This document shows, piece by piece, positions 19,000 to 28,171 of a stretch of 64,000 nucleotides of DNA. Source of the stretch: Arthrobacter sp. SW1 (GTDB lineage: Bacteria; Actinomycetota; Actinomycetes; Actinomycetales; Micrococcaceae); NCBI RefSeq assembly GCF_001766675.1, contig NZ_MJLT01000001.1, forward strand, positions 310,001-374,000, written 5' to 3'. A program made the translations under genes and the position numbers. Numbering within the stretch: the first letter of the stretch is position 1; every line of letters begins with the position of its first letter. Below the pieces are notes generated by a model. It searched no databases. It saw only the letters and a program-made list of their open reading frames with translations, and was not told the DNA's origin.

Positions 19000-19281
19000 A
19001 CTGTCCGTCGCAGCGGAGGCATCGCCGCCATGACGCGCGTCTGGAGCGTCAACGCGGTATCCGACGACGAGAAGGAACGCTGGCTTCCCCTGGTGGAGGC
19101 CTGCCCGTGGGAGGAAGCCAAAGCCCTGTCCCGCAGCGCGAACCAGCCGGACCGTTTCATGTACTCCATCCGCGCAGGGCAGCACCGTGCCACCCTGCCG
19201 GACCGCGAGGTGACCGGCCCATGGGAAGAACTCGTGGAAAGCGCCAAGGCAGAAGGCGCCGAAAGCCGCGGCCGGCGCTGA
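18991..19281 (+). CDS. Emfourin-like inhibitor of M4 metalloprotease
   Basis: 96-residue acidic/basic mixed protein starting MKITVRRSGGIAAMTRVWSV, the pattern of protealysin-associated emfourins, which are slow-binding protein inhibitors of the partner M4 protease. It contains PDRFMYSIRAG and ATLPDREVTGPWEELV segments and no cysteine pair or signal peptide. Encoded 39 nt after the protease on the same strand, it probably protects the cytosol from the enzyme. The start lacks a good Shine-Dalgarno at normal spacing, and a tiny upstream frame ends on its ATG. Function is inferred from gene pairing and N-terminal similarity. Confidence 0.78.
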   Translation: MKITVRRSGGIAAMTRVWSVNAVSDDEKERWLPLVEACPWEEAKALSRSANQPDRFMYSIRAGQHRATLPDREVTGPWEELVESAKAEGAESRGRR

Positions 19282-19286
19282 GCCTG

Positions 19287-20255
19287 CTACCCCACTTCCG
19301 CCAGTTGGCCGCGGAACGCCCTCCGGTAGGACTGCGGGCTGGTGTCCAGGACCTTGGCGAAGTGGTGGCGCATGAGCACGGAATGGCCGAACCCGGCTTC
19401 CCGTGCCACTTCGTCAATGTTCAGGTCGCTGGTTTCCAGCAGTTCCTGTGCCCGCAGGACCCTTTGCGAATTGAGCCAGGCCGCCGGCGTCGCTCCCGTT
19501 TCGGCCCGGAAGCGCCGGGCAAAGGTCCGCGGCGACATGTGCAGCCGTTCGGCCAATTCGGCGACGCTGTGTTCCTGGTCCAGGTTCTCCACCATCCAGC
19601 GCAGCAGCGCTTCCATGGGTGCCGATCCACATTTCGGCATGGGCCGGTCGATGTACTGCGCTTGTCCGCCGTCGCGGTGCGGCGCCACCACCATGTCCCG
19701 TGCGATGGCGGCAGCGACCTTGGCGCCGAGTTCCACCCGGACCAGGTGCAGGCAGGCATCGATGCCGGACGCCGTGCCGGCGCTGGTGATGATGGCGCCG
19801 TCCTGCACGTAGAGGACATCCTCGTCCACCAGGACTGCGGGATAGCGGCTGGCGAGGTCCTGTGAGTAGTGCCAATGCGTAGTGCAACGCCGTCCGTCCA
19901 GGAGCCCTGCCCGGGCCAGGGCGTACGCGCCGGAGCAGATGGAGAGCACCCAGGCACCGCGGTCATGGGCGGCGCGGAGCGTCTCCAGGACCTCGTCAGG
20001 AACGTCGAGGTCGCGGCCATAGGGTGCCATGATCACCAGGTCGGCGTCGGCAGCGGCGTCCAGCCCCAGGGCTACGTGCATGGAGAGACCGGACTTCATG
20101 GGAACATCGCCGGGCACAGGGGTACACACCCGGAAGTCGAAGACCGGCACGCCGCTGCCGCGCTCCGAACGGTCGATGCCGAAGATCTCGAAGGCGGTCC
20201 CGAATTCGAAGATCGAGAAGCCCGGAACCACGATGATTGCCACTGATTTCAACAT
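19287..20255 (-). CDS. GlxA-type AraC family regulator with DJ-1/PfpI domain
   Basis: 322-residue transcription factor. Residues about 1-180 form a DJ-1/PfpI (class I glutamine amidotransferase-like) domain, with the nucleophile-elbow SICSGAYALA (Cys about 107). Residues about 215-318 form two helix-turn-helix motifs of the AraC type (ERLHMSPRTFARRFRAETG and EVAREAGFGHSVLMRHHFAK). The effector is not known. It is divergent from a gene for a tiny membrane protein, which may be its target. It converges on the emfourin gene with a 5-nt gap and no terminator between them. Confidence 0.9.
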   Translation of the reverse strand: MLKSVAIIVVPGFSIFEFGTAFEIFGIDRSERGSGVPVFDFRVCTPVPGDVPMKSGLSMHVALGLDAAADADLVIMAPYGRDLDVPDEVLETLRAAHDRGAWVLSICSGAYALARAGLLDGRRCTTHWHYSQDLASRYPAVLVDEDVLYVQDGAIITSAGTASGIDACLHLVRVELGAKVAAAIARDMVVAPHRDGGQAQYIDRPMPKCGSAPMEALLRWMVENLDQEHSVAELAERLHMSPRTFARRFRAETGATPAAWLNSQRVLRAQELLETSDLNIDEVAREAGFGHSVLMRHHFAKVLDTSPQSYRRAFRGQLAEVG

Positions 20256-20336
20256 AGTTCCAGTGTGGCAGAAAATTATCTAAATGGGTCATTTCTGCCA
20301 CTGTTTCTTGATAGGGCCCAGGCAGACGATGGAGGC

Positions 20337-20507
20337 ATGGAAATCTTCGTAGCCTTCATCGTCATCATCGTCCTTCTGGCTGCCGCAGCCACCGTTTCCG
20401 CCGTCCTCAGCGACGGCCGGGGCCACCTTCCGCCGGTCCGTTCCGAGCGCGACTGGCGCGCCCTCGATCTTCCGAGCACCGCCTACTGGACGCTGCGCCT
20501 CCTCTGA
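20337..20507 (+). CDS. Small single-span membrane protein
   Basis: 56 residues: an N-terminal hydrophobic segment of about 22 residues (IFVAFIVIIVLLAAAATVSAV) and then a polar tail with GRGHLPPVRSERDW and a C-terminal LRLL. I do not recognise a named family, though the tail pattern (PPVRS, then a conserved-looking end) looks selected. GGAGG lies directly before the ATG, closer than ideal. It lies between two regulators, divergent from the GlxA-type gene and 30 nt before the WYL regulator. Confidence 0.55.
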   Translation: MEIFVAFIVIIVLLAAAATVSAVLSDGRGHLPPVRSERDWRALDLPSTAYWTLRLL

Positions 20508-20524
20508 AATCTAGCCTGCGCCGA

Positions 20525-20530
20525 TAGGCT
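20525..20530 (+). promoter_or_regulatory. Leaderless-type -10 box TAGGCT
   Basis: TAGGCT sits 7 nt before ATG 20538, which would place the transcript start at or next to the start codon. No ribosome site is present. Confidence 0.5.
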
Positions 20531-20537
20531 TTGCTCC

Positions 20538-21521
20538 ATGATCCAAAGCTCCGCGCGCCTGCTGCAGTTGCTTTCCCTGCTGCAACTGCGGCGGGAATGG
20601 ACCGGGCCGGCCCTGGCTGAACGCATGGGTGTCACGGAGCGGACCGTGCGGCGGGACATCGGAAAGCTCCGCACCCTCGGATATCCCATCCATGCCTCCC
20701 CCGGAATCGCCGGCGGCTACCAGCTCGGAGCCGGTGCGCAGCTGCCGCCCCTGCTGCTCGACGACAACGAAGCACTCGCGGTGGCCCTCGGCCTGAATTC
20801 CGTGGCGGCCGGGCCGGTGGCCGGCATCGGCGAGGCATCCGTCCGGGCCCTCGCCAAGCTGGAACAGGTGCTGCCCGCCAGGCTCCGCCCGCGTTTCGCC
20901 ACCCTCAAGGCCGCCGTGACCACGTTGCCGAGCAACGCCGCCTCGGTGGATCCGCACCAGCTGACCGTTGTCTCTGCGGCCATTGCCGACCGGCGGCTGA
21001 TCCGTTTCGACTACGCCAAGCCGGACGGCACCACCGACCGCCGCACGGCGGAGCCCTACCGCCTGGTGGACACAGGCCGGCGCTGGTACCTCGTGGCCTG
21101 GGACCTCGAACGCGGGGACTGGCGCACCTTCCGCGCGGACCGCATCGCCTCGCTTCCCTCCGCCACGAAGAAATTCGTTCCGCGCCCGCTCCCGGCGGAG
21201 GACCTCGCGGCGTACGTCCAGCGTTCGGTGACCCGTTCGCCCTACCGCTATGACGTCGTCGTGCGTTTGTTCGCGCCGATCGGCGAGGTGGCCGCCCTGG
21301 TCGGCCCGCAGCTGGCGACCTTGAGCGACGACGGCGGATCCGCCACGCTGCTGCACGCCGGCTGGGACAGCCTGGCCCAGCCTGCGGCGCACCTTGCGTC
21401 ACTGGGCATGGAGTTCGAGATCATCTCGCCGCCGGAGTTCAAGGAGTACGCCGCAACGCTGGCGGAACGGCTGGCACGGTCCGCAGGAGTCCCCGCCGGG
21501 GCAGGGGCCACGCCGCAGTAG
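20538..21521 (+). CDS. HTH/WYL domain transcriptional regulator
   Basis: 327-residue DeoR-like regulator. The N-terminal winged helix (LAERMGVTERTVRRDIGKLR, about residues 27-46) binds DNA. The middle and C-terminal parts form a WYL domain (RRWYLVAWDLERGDWRTFR, about 185-203) and a WCX extension, which in this family sense ligands such as nucleic acid. No target operon is evident; the small membrane protein upstream and hrpA downstream are candidates. A TAGGCT box 7 nt before the ATG suggests leaderless expression. Confidence 0.88.
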   Translation: MIQSSARLLQLLSLLQLRREWTGPALAERMGVTERTVRRDIGKLRTLGYPIHASPGIAGGYQLGAGAQLPPLLLDDNEALAVALGLNSVAAGPVAGIGEASVRALAKLEQVLPARLRPRFATLKAAVTTLPSNAASVDPHQLTVVSAAIADRRLIRFDYAKPDGTTDRRTAEPYRLVDTGRRWYLVAWDLERGDWRTFRADRIASLPSATKKFVPRPLPAEDLAAYVQRSVTRSPYRYDVVVRLFAPIGEVAALVGPQLATLSDDGGSATLLHAGWDSLAQPAAHLASLGMEFEIISPPEFKEYAATLAERLARSAGVPAGAGATPQ

Positions 21522-21552
21522 CTCCGGCACCGCAGTAGACTGGCTTGCAGCC

Positions 21553-24500
21553 ATGACACTTCATATTTCCTATCCCGCCGAGCTGCCGGTTTCCGAGCGT
21601 CGCGAGGACATTATGGCGGCGATCGCCGCGAACCAGGTCACGATCATCGCGGGCGAGACCGGTTCGGGCAAGACCACCCAGATCCCCAAGATGTGCCTCG
21701 AACTGGGGCTCGGAGACAAGGGACTGATCGGCCATACCCAGCCGCGCCGCCTCGCCGCGCGCACGGTGGCCGAGCGCATCGCCCAGGAACTCGGCGTCGA
21801 CATCGGCCAGGAGGTAGGCTTCCAGGTCCGCTTCACCGGCGAGGTCAGCAAGGACACCCGGATCAAACTGATGACGGACGGCATCCTGCTGGCCGAAATC
21901 CAGCGGGACAAGCTGCTGCGCAAATACAGCACGATCATCATCGACGAAGCCCATGAGCGCAGCCTCAACATCGACTTCATCCTGGGCTACCTCAAGCGGA
22001 TCCTGCCGCAGCGTCCGGACCTGAAGGTGATCATCACCTCCGCCACGATCGACCCCGAGCGCTTCGCGAAGCATTTCGGCAGCGACGACGCCCCGGCTCC
22101 CATCATTGAAGTGTCCGGCCGCACCTACCCGGTGGAGATCCGGTACCGTCCGCTGTCCCAGCCCGCCGGCGGCCCGGCGGAGGGCGATGAGACGCCCGAC
22201 GACGAACTCGAGGAAGACCGCGACCCGCTCGACGCGGTGTGCGACGCCGTCGACGAACTCGCGCTGGAGGCTCCCGGCGACATCCTCATCTTCTTCTCCG
22301 GCGAGCGCGAAATCCGCGACGCCGCCGAGGCGCTCAACGGCCGGATCCAGGCCAACCGCCGCCTGGCCGGCACCGAGGTCCTCCCCCTCTACGCGCGGCT
22401 GAGCCTGCAGGAGCAGCACCGCGTCTTCAACCCCGGCGGCAAGCGGCGGATCGTGCTGGCCACCAACGTTGCCGAAACCTCGCTCACCGTGCCCGGCATC
22501 AAGTACGTCATCGACACCGGCACGGCCCGTATCTCGCGCTATTCCCACCGGACCAAGGTGCAGCGGCTGCCGATCGAGCGCGTCTCGCAGGCATCAGCGA
22601 ACCAGCGTTCGGGCCGTTGCGGCCGTGTCTCCGAAGGCATCGCGATCCGCCTGTACTCGGAAGAGGACTTCGAGTCGCGGCCGCAGTTCACCGATCCGGA
22701 GATCCTGCGCACCAACCTGGCCGCGGTCATCCTGCAGATGACCGCCATGGGTGTTGCCCGCGGGCCGAAGGATATCGAGGACTTCCCGTTCGTGGAGCCG
22801 CCGGAGTCGCGGGCCATCAACGACGGCGTCACCCTCCTGCGCGAGCTCGGCGCCTTGAAGTCTCCGCAGCAGGCGGCCCCACAGCATGGCGCCAAGCAGC
22901 GGGACGCGCGGGAACAGCGCGGCGGACTGACCGCCGTCGGGCATAAACTCGCCCAACTGCCGGTGGACCCGCGGCTGGGCCGCATGATCGTGGAAGCCGG
23001 CAAGCGCGGCTGCGTCAAGGAAGTCATGATCCTGGCGGCGGCACTGACCATCCAGGATCCCCGCGAGCGTCCCACGGACAAACAGCAGCAGGCTGCCGAG
23101 AAGCATGCCCGCTTCCGGGACGAGAACTCGGACTTCACCGGCTACCTGAACCTGTGGAACTACATCCAGGAGCAGCAGCGCGAGCTGTCCTCCACGCAGT
23201 TCCGCAGGCTCTGCCGGAACGACTTCATCAACTACCTGCGCGTGCGCGAATGGCAGGACCTGTTCCAGCAACTGCGGCAGCTGGCCAAGCCGCTGGGCAT
23301 CACGATCGACAACAAGCGCGAGGCCGATCCCGTGGGCCTGCACGAGGGCATCCACATCAGCCTGCTCTCCGGCCTGCTGAGCCATATCGGCCTGCTGGAC
23401 GAACGCAAGCGCGAGTACGCAGGTGCCCGGGGCAGCCGTTTCGCCATCTTCCCGGGATCGGCGCTGTTCAAGAAGTCCCCGGCCTTCGTGATGGCAGCCG
23501 AGCTGGTGGAAACCAGCCGGCTGTGGGCCCGGGTGGCCGCGAAGTTCGATCCGCTCTGGGTGGAGCAGGTGGCCCCGGACCTCGTGAAGCGTTCCTACAG
23601 CGAGCCGCACTGGTCCAGCCGCAACGGCGCCGTGATGGCACACGAAAAAGTCACCCTCTACGGCGTGCCGGTCATCCCCAACCGGCGGGTCAACTACGGT
23701 CGGATCGATCCGGAGCTGTCCCGCGAACTCTTCATCCGGCATGCCCTGGTGGAGGGTGAATGGCGCACCCACCACAAGTTCTTCCACCGCAACCGGGCGT
23801 TGCTGAACGAAGTCGAAGAGCTGGAAACCCGTATGCGCCGCCGGGACATCCTGGTGGATGACAACACCCTGTTCGATTTCTACGACGCCCGGATCGGCAA
23901 GGACGTGGTGTCCGAGCGGCACTTCGACAAGTGGTGGAAGGACGCCCGGCAGCAGGATCCCACGCTCTTGGACTTCGACCAGTCACTGCTGATCAGCGAA
24001 GACGCCGCGGAACTGGACGATTCGGCGTATCCGAAGACCTGGCTGCACAAGGGCTTCGAGCTGCCGCTGAGCTACGAATTCCATCCGGTGGCGCCGGGCT
24101 CGCCGCCCAATCCGTCCGACGGCGTCACCGCCGAGGTGCCGGTGCTGTTCCTCAACCAGCTCGACGACGGCGCGTTCCGCTGGCAGATTCCCGGCCAGCG
24201 CGTTGAGCTCATCACCGCCCTGATCAAGTCCCTGCCGAAGCAGATCCGGAAGAACTTCGTGCCCGCGCCCGATGTCGCGCGGCAGGCCGCCGCGGCGCTT
24301 GAGGCGGATTTCGACCCGGCCACGGACGAGCTGGAGCCTTCGCTGGAACTGGTGCTGCGCCGCCTGCGCGGGCACATCATCCCGCCGGGGTCCTGGAACT
24401 GGGAGGCCGTTCCCGCGCACCTGCGCGTCAGCTTCAAGGTGGTGGACAGCCGCGGCAAGGTCCTCGGCGAAGGCAAGGACCTCACGGCGCTGCAGGAGGA

Positions 24501-25533
24501 ACTCGCCCCGGCCACGCGCCGGGCCATCGCCGAGTCCCTTGGCGCCACTCCGGCAACCACTGTGCGTGCAGGCAAGGGCAAGAAGGCGGCTGCCCCGGCC
24601 GGAGCCGCCGCCGGTGCTCCGTCGCCGGTGCCCACAAACGGTACCGGCCCGGCGTCGGGCATTGCGGAGAAGAGCGGCCTCAGCGAATGGAGCGTAGGCA
24701 CCATCGAACGGCAGGTCAGCCGGACGGTGAACGGGCACCAGGTGACCGGCTTCCCTGCCCTGGTGGATGAAGGCAAGAGCGTGGCCCTGCGCGTCTTCCA
24801 GACCCGCGCCGAACAGGAATCCGCCATGCGCGGCGGCGTGATCCGGCTGCTGGCCCTGCGCGTCCCGCCACCGGACCGCTACGTCCTGGAGCACCTGAAC
24901 AACACGGAGAAGCTCACCTTCAGCCAGAACCCGCACGGCTCGGTCAGCGCCTTGATCGCGGACTGCGCCCTTGCCGCCATCGACAAGCTGGTTCCCGCGG
25001 ATCTGCCGTGGGACAAAGCCGCGTTCGATGCACTGTATGAGTCCGTGCGCGCCGAACTGATCGATACTGTGTTCACGGTGACGGCCATTGTCGAGCGGAT
25101 CCTCGCCAGCAGCCGCCGGATCGAAAAGCAGCTCAAGGGAAGCACCAGCCTGAGCCTGATCACCGCGCTCAACGACATGAAGAGCCAGCTGGAACAACTC
25201 GTCTTCCCCGGTTTTGTAGCACAGACGGGCTACGCCCAGCTCAGCCAGCTGCCGCGCTACCTCGCGGCAATGGAGAAGCGCCTGGAAAAGCTGCCGAACA
25301 ACGTGCAGCGGGATGCCCTGAACATGGCCACCGTCCAGGCATTGGAGGACGATTACGACGATGCCGTGGCGGCCCTCCTGCCCGGGCGCCGCGCCGGCAC
25401 TGAATTAACCCGGGTGCGCTGGATGATCGAAGAGCTCCGGGTGAGCCTCTTCGCCGTCGAATTGGGCACGGCGTATTCCGTGTCGGAGAAGCGCATCCGT
25501 ACGGCCCTGAGCCAGGCCCTCGCCCCGGCCTGA
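21553..25533 (+). CDS. hrpA: ATP-dependent RNA helicase HrpA
   Basis: 1326-residue DEAH-box helicase. Walker A is GETGSGKTTQ (about residues 33-42) and Walker B IIIDEAHERS (about 127-136). The SAT motif is ITSATID, the motif VI region is QRSGRCGRV, and the HA2, OB and long DUF3418 C-terminal domains follow as in proteobacterial HrpA. An Ala/Gly/Pro-rich linker lies near residues 1005-1040. ATG 21553 is chosen because the helicase domain starts there and the upstream frame overlaps the WYL gene. TAGACT ends 11 nt upstream, implying a very short leader. Confidence 0.95.
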   Translation: MTLHISYPAELPVSERREDIMAAIAANQVTIIAGETGSGKTTQIPKMCLELGLGDKGLIGHTQPRRLAARTVAERIAQELGVDIGQEVGFQVRFTGEVSKDTRIKLMTDGILLAEIQRDKLLRKYSTIIIDEAHERSLNIDFILGYLKRILPQRPDLKVIITSATIDPERFAKHFGSDDAPAPIIEVSGRTYPVEIRYRPLSQPAGGPAEGDETPDDELEEDRDPLDAVCDAVDELALEAPGDILIFFSGEREIRDAAEALNGRIQANRRLAGTEVLPLYARLSLQEQHRVFNPGGKRRIVLATNVAETSLTVPGIKYVIDTGTARISRYSHRTKVQRLPIERVSQASANQRSGRCGRVSEGIAIRLYSEEDFESRPQFTDPEILRTNLAAVILQMTAMGVARGPKDIEDFPFVEPPESRAINDGVTLLRELGALKSPQQAAPQHGAKQRDAREQRGGLTAVGHKLAQLPVDPRLGRMIVEAGKRGCVKEVMILAAALTIQDPRERPTDKQQQAAEKHARFRDENSDFTGYLNLWNYIQEQQRELSSTQFRRLCRNDFINYLRVREWQDLFQQLRQLAKPLGITIDNKREADPVGLHEGIHISLLSGLLSHIGLLDERKREYAGARGSRFAIFPGSALFKKSPAFVMAAELVETSRLWARVAAKFDPLWVEQVAPDLVKRSYSEPHWSSRNGAVMAHEKVTLYGVPVIPNRRVNYGRIDPELSRELFIRHALVEGEWRTHHKFFHRNRALLNEVEELETRMRRRDILVDDNTLFDFYDARIGKDVVSERHFDKWWKDARQQDPTLLDFDQSLLISEDAAELDDSAYPKTWLHKGFELPLSYEFHPVAPGSPPNPSDGVTAEVPVLFLNQLDDGAFRWQIPGQRVELITALIKSLPKQIRKNFVPAPDVARQAAAALEADFDPATDELEPSLELVLRRLRGHIIPPGSWNWEAVPAHLRVSFKVVDSRGKVLGEGKDLTALQEELAPATRRAIAESLGATPATTVRAGKGKKAAAPAGAAAGAPSPVPTNGTGPASGIAEKSGLSEWSVGTIERQVSRTVNGHQVTGFPALVDEGKSVALRVFQTRAEQESAMRGGVIRLLALRVPPPDRYVLEHLNNTEKLTFSQNPHGSVSALIADCALAAIDKLVPADLPWDKAAFDALYESVRAELIDTVFTVTAIVERILASSRRIEKQLKGSTSLSLITALNDMKSQLEQLVFPGFVAQTGYAQLSQLPRYLAAMEKRLEKLPNNVQRDALNMATVQALEDDYDDAVAALLPGRRAGTELTRVRWMIEELRVSLFAVELGTAYSVSEKRIRTALSQALAPA

Positions 25534-25599
25534 GCCGGCGCCAACCCCCAACACCCAGCGATACAGCCTGCCTGCGGGCTGCCCCTTGAAAGGACCAGG

Positions 25600-26592
25600 A
25601 TGACCCTGCACCTTCCCGCACTGCCGAGCGGCCCGGCCGGTACCGAAATCCGCGGCCTCGGCCACGCCCAGCCGCTCCGGGTCATGGACAACTTCGAGCT
25701 TGAGAAGATCCTGGACACCAACGACGAATGGATCCGCCAGCGCACCGGCATCGTCACCCGCCACATCGCCGGCGAAGGCGAAACCGTGGCCACGCTCGCC
25801 ACGGACGCGGCACGGATGGCACTGGCCGATTCAGGTGTGGCCGCGGAACAGATCGACCTGGTGGTAGTCGCCACCACCACCTCCCAGGAACGCTCCCCCA
25901 ACACGGCGGGCCGGATCGCCCAGGCCCTGCAGCTTGGCGTGGACAGCCGCGGGCCGGGCGTCATCGAAATCAACACCGCCTGCTCGGGCTTCGAATACGC
26001 ACTCGGCATCGCGGACCAGGCCATCCGGTCCGGCTCCGCCACGCACGCGATCGTGGCCGGGGCCGAAACGCTTTCCGCCGTCACGGACTGGACGGACCGC
26101 ACCACGGCGGTGCTGGTCGCGGACGGCGCGGGTGCCGCCGTCGTCGGGCCTTCGGACGAACCGCGGATCGGACCGGTGGTGTGGGGATCCCGCACGGACA
26201 TGGCCGATGCAGTGCTGATCGGCCCGCCGAACGGCAAGTTCGCCCAGAACGGCCGGGAGGTGCTGCGCTGGGGCCTGCTCGACGCCGTCGGCCACGCCCG
26301 CGACGCCGTGGAACGCGCCGGGCTCACGCTGGACGACATCGAGGTCCTGGTGGCGCACCAGGCGAACCTGCGCATCATCGAACCGCTCGCCAAGGGGCTT
26401 GGCCTCAGCGACAAGGTGGTGGTGACCGATGTGACCGAATCCGGCAACACCTCCGCGGCCAGCGTGCCTCTCGGCCTCAGCAAGTGGTGGCACTCCGGCC
26501 GCATCCCGTCCAACGTACCGGCGCTGCTGTTCGGCTTCGGCGGCGGCTTCACCTACGCCGGCATGGTGGCGATGACCCCCACACGCGGCTAG
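25600..26592 (+). CDS. 3-oxoacyl-ACP synthase III (FabH-like, stand-alone)
   Basis: Thiolase-fold condensing enzyme of 330 residues. The triad is Cys128 (INTACSGFEY), His in VAHQANLRI (about 253) and Asn in ESGNTSAAS (about 283). The first third carries the usual TNDEWIRQRTGI arginine motif that contacts CoA. No fabD, acpP or fabF is nearby, so whether it starts fatty-acid synthesis or makes a secondary product is open. An AAAGGA site lies 8 nt before the ATG. It ends 11 nt from a convergent HIT gene. Confidence 0.88.
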   Translation: MTLHLPALPSGPAGTEIRGLGHAQPLRVMDNFELEKILDTNDEWIRQRTGIVTRHIAGEGETVATLATDAARMALADSGVAAEQIDLVVVATTTSQERSPNTAGRIAQALQLGVDSRGPGVIEINTACSGFEYALGIADQAIRSGSATHAIVAGAETLSAVTDWTDRTTAVLVADGAGAAVVGPSDEPRIGPVVWGSRTDMADAVLIGPPNGKFAQNGREVLRWGLLDAVGHARDAVERAGLTLDDIEVLVAHQANLRIIEPLAKGLGLSDKVVVTDVTESGNTSAASVPLGLSKWWHSGRIPSNVPALLFGFGGGFTYAGMVAMTPTRG

Positions 26593-26603
26593 GCAGAGTC
26601 CTG

Positions 26604-27032
26604 TCAGGACGCCGGGACGAACTCCGCATGGCCGGCGTCACGCAGCGCCGTACGGATACGCTCGGCGTTGGCCTCAAGCTTCTCCGGGTCCGGATTCTGG
26701 TCCACAGCGCCGAAGTCGTAATCGGCCATCGAGTTGGAGGGCCAGACGTGGACGTGCAGGTGGTCCACTTCGTAGCCGGCCACGAGCAGTCCCGCCCGGG
26801 CGGACGCGAATTCATCAACCAGCGCCTTGCCGATGGTCTGGGCCACCGCGGTCACCTTGCCCATGACCTCGGCCGGCGCGTCGGTCCAGCGGTCCACTTC
26901 CAGGCGCGGAACCACCAGGGTGTGGCCATCGGCCAGCGGTGCGATGCTCAGGAATGCGACCACGTCCTCGTCCTTCCAGACGAAGCGGCCGGGGATGTCT
27001 CCGTTGATGATCTTGGTGAAGAGGGTGCTCAT
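26604..27032 (-). CDS. HIT family nucleotide-binding hydrolase
   Basis: 142-residue histidine-triad protein with HLHVHVWP near residue 97 in place of the usual HxHxH. It probably hydrolyses a nucleoside phosphoramidate or AMP derivative in the cytosol. The N terminus FTKIINGDIPGRFVWKDEDV is typical. Its start overlaps the stop of the alcohol dehydrogenase gene by 4 nt, so it is the third gene of the sulfurtransferase-adh-HIT operon. Confidence 0.92.
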   Translation of the reverse strand: MSTLFTKIINGDIPGRFVWKDEDVVAFLSIAPLADGHTLVVPRLEVDRWTDAPAEVMGKVTAVAQTIGKALVDEFASARAGLLVAGYEVDHLHVHVWPSNSMADYDFGAVDQNPDPEKLEANAERIRTALRDAGHAEFVPAS

Positions 27033-28171
27033 GCGTCTGCCTTTTCGGACGGGGTGTGCAGGGTCTTGGTGTCGAGGACAAAGCGGTATTTGACGTCGCC
27101 GGCGACCATCCGGTCGTAGGCTTCGTTGAGTTCTCCGGCGCCGACGGTTTCGATGTCGCAGGCCACGCCGTGTCCGGCGCAGAAATCCAGCATCTCCTGG
27201 GTTTCGGCAATGCCGCCGATCAGTGAGCCGGAATAGGCCAGACGGCGGCGGATCAGCAGGCCGGGATTGACCGGTGGCATTCCTTCCGGGGGCAGGCCGA
27301 GCTGGAACAGGGCTCCGCCCAGGCGGAGTGTCCGCAGGTACGGATTGAGGTCGTGGGAGGCGGCCACGGTATCGATGATGACGTCGATCGTCCCCTTGGC
27401 CCCGTCCATGGCCTCAGCGTCCCGTGACAGGACCACGCGGTCCGCCCCGAGCGAGCGGGCGGCGTCGGCCTTGCCTTCGGAGGTAGTGAAGACGACCACC
27501 TCCGCGCCCATCGCCTTCGCGATCTTGACCGCCATGTGGCCGAGTCCGCCGAGGCCCACGACGCCCACGACGTCCCCGGACTCCACGTCGAAGTACCGCA
27601 GGGGCGAAAACGTGGTGATTCCGGCACACAACAACGGCGCCGCGGCCGCAGGATCCAGGCCCTCGGGGATGCGCAGGACAAAGCGGCGGTCCACCACGAT
27701 GCTCCCCGCGTAGCCGCCCTGGGTGACGGCCCCGCCGTTGCGCGGATCCTTCGCCCCGTACGTGCCCACGTTGCCGCGCTCGCAGTACTGTTCCAGGCCT
27801 TCGAGGCAGCTTTCGCACTCGCGGCAGGAATCCACCAGGCAGCCGACGCCCACCAGGTCACCGACGCTGAAGTCCGCCACCGCGGAGCCGAGCCGGCTCA
27901 CCCGGCCCACGATCTCGTGCCCCGGCACCAGCGGGTATGGCCGGCTCCCCCACTCGCCGCGGGTGGCGTGCACATCCGAATGGCAGAGCCCGCAGAATTC
28001 AATGTCGATTTCGACGTCGTCCGCTTTCGGCGCGCGCCGCGCGATGGTCAGCGGGACCAGGCCGCTGTCCGCGGAGACGGCGCCCATGGCTGCGGTGAGC
28101 GTGCCGCCGGGTTCGGCGGCGGGGGTCAGAACCTTGCCGAGCGGCGGCGGTACGGGGCGTCCGGGCGTCAT
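27029..28171 (-). CDS. Zinc-dependent NAD(P) alcohol dehydrogenase (YahK/cinnamyl-type)
   Basis: 380-residue medium-chain dehydrogenase. Catalytic zinc ligands lie in FCGLCHSDVH and PGHEIVG, structural-zinc cysteines in the C-x8-C-x2-C-x7-C region around CRECESCLEGLEQYC, and the Rossmann loop is VVGLGGLGHMAVK. Likely reduces aldehydes with NADPH. ATG 28171 is kept although it gives about 28 extra residues, because the ATG overlaps the upstream stop by 4 nt and GGAG precedes it. An internal start at 28087 is possible. Confidence 0.9.
   Translation of the reverse strand: MTPGRPVPPPLGKVLTPAAEPGGTLTAAMGAVSADSGLVPLTIARRAPKADDVEIDIEFCGLCHSDVHATRGEWGSRPYPLVPGHEIVGRVSRLGSAVADFSVGDLVGVGCLVDSCRECESCLEGLEQYCERGNVGTYGAKDPRNGGAVTQGGYAGSIVVDRRFVLRIPEGLDPAAAAPLLCAGITTFSPLRYFDVESGDVVGVVGLGGLGHMAVKIAKAMGAEVVVFTTSEGKADAARSLGADRVVLSRDAEAMDGAKGTIDVIIDTVAASHDLNPYLRTLRLGGALFQLGLPPEGMPPVNPGLLIRRRLAYSGSLIGGIAETQEMLDFCAGHGVACDIETVGAGELNEAYDRMVAGDVKYRFVLDTKTLHTPSEKADA

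Noticed and set aside
26597..26610. GTCCTGtCAGGAC hairpin as terminator for the KAS III and HIT genes
   Set aside because: Only 6 bp and no T-run, and it overlaps the HIT stop codon.
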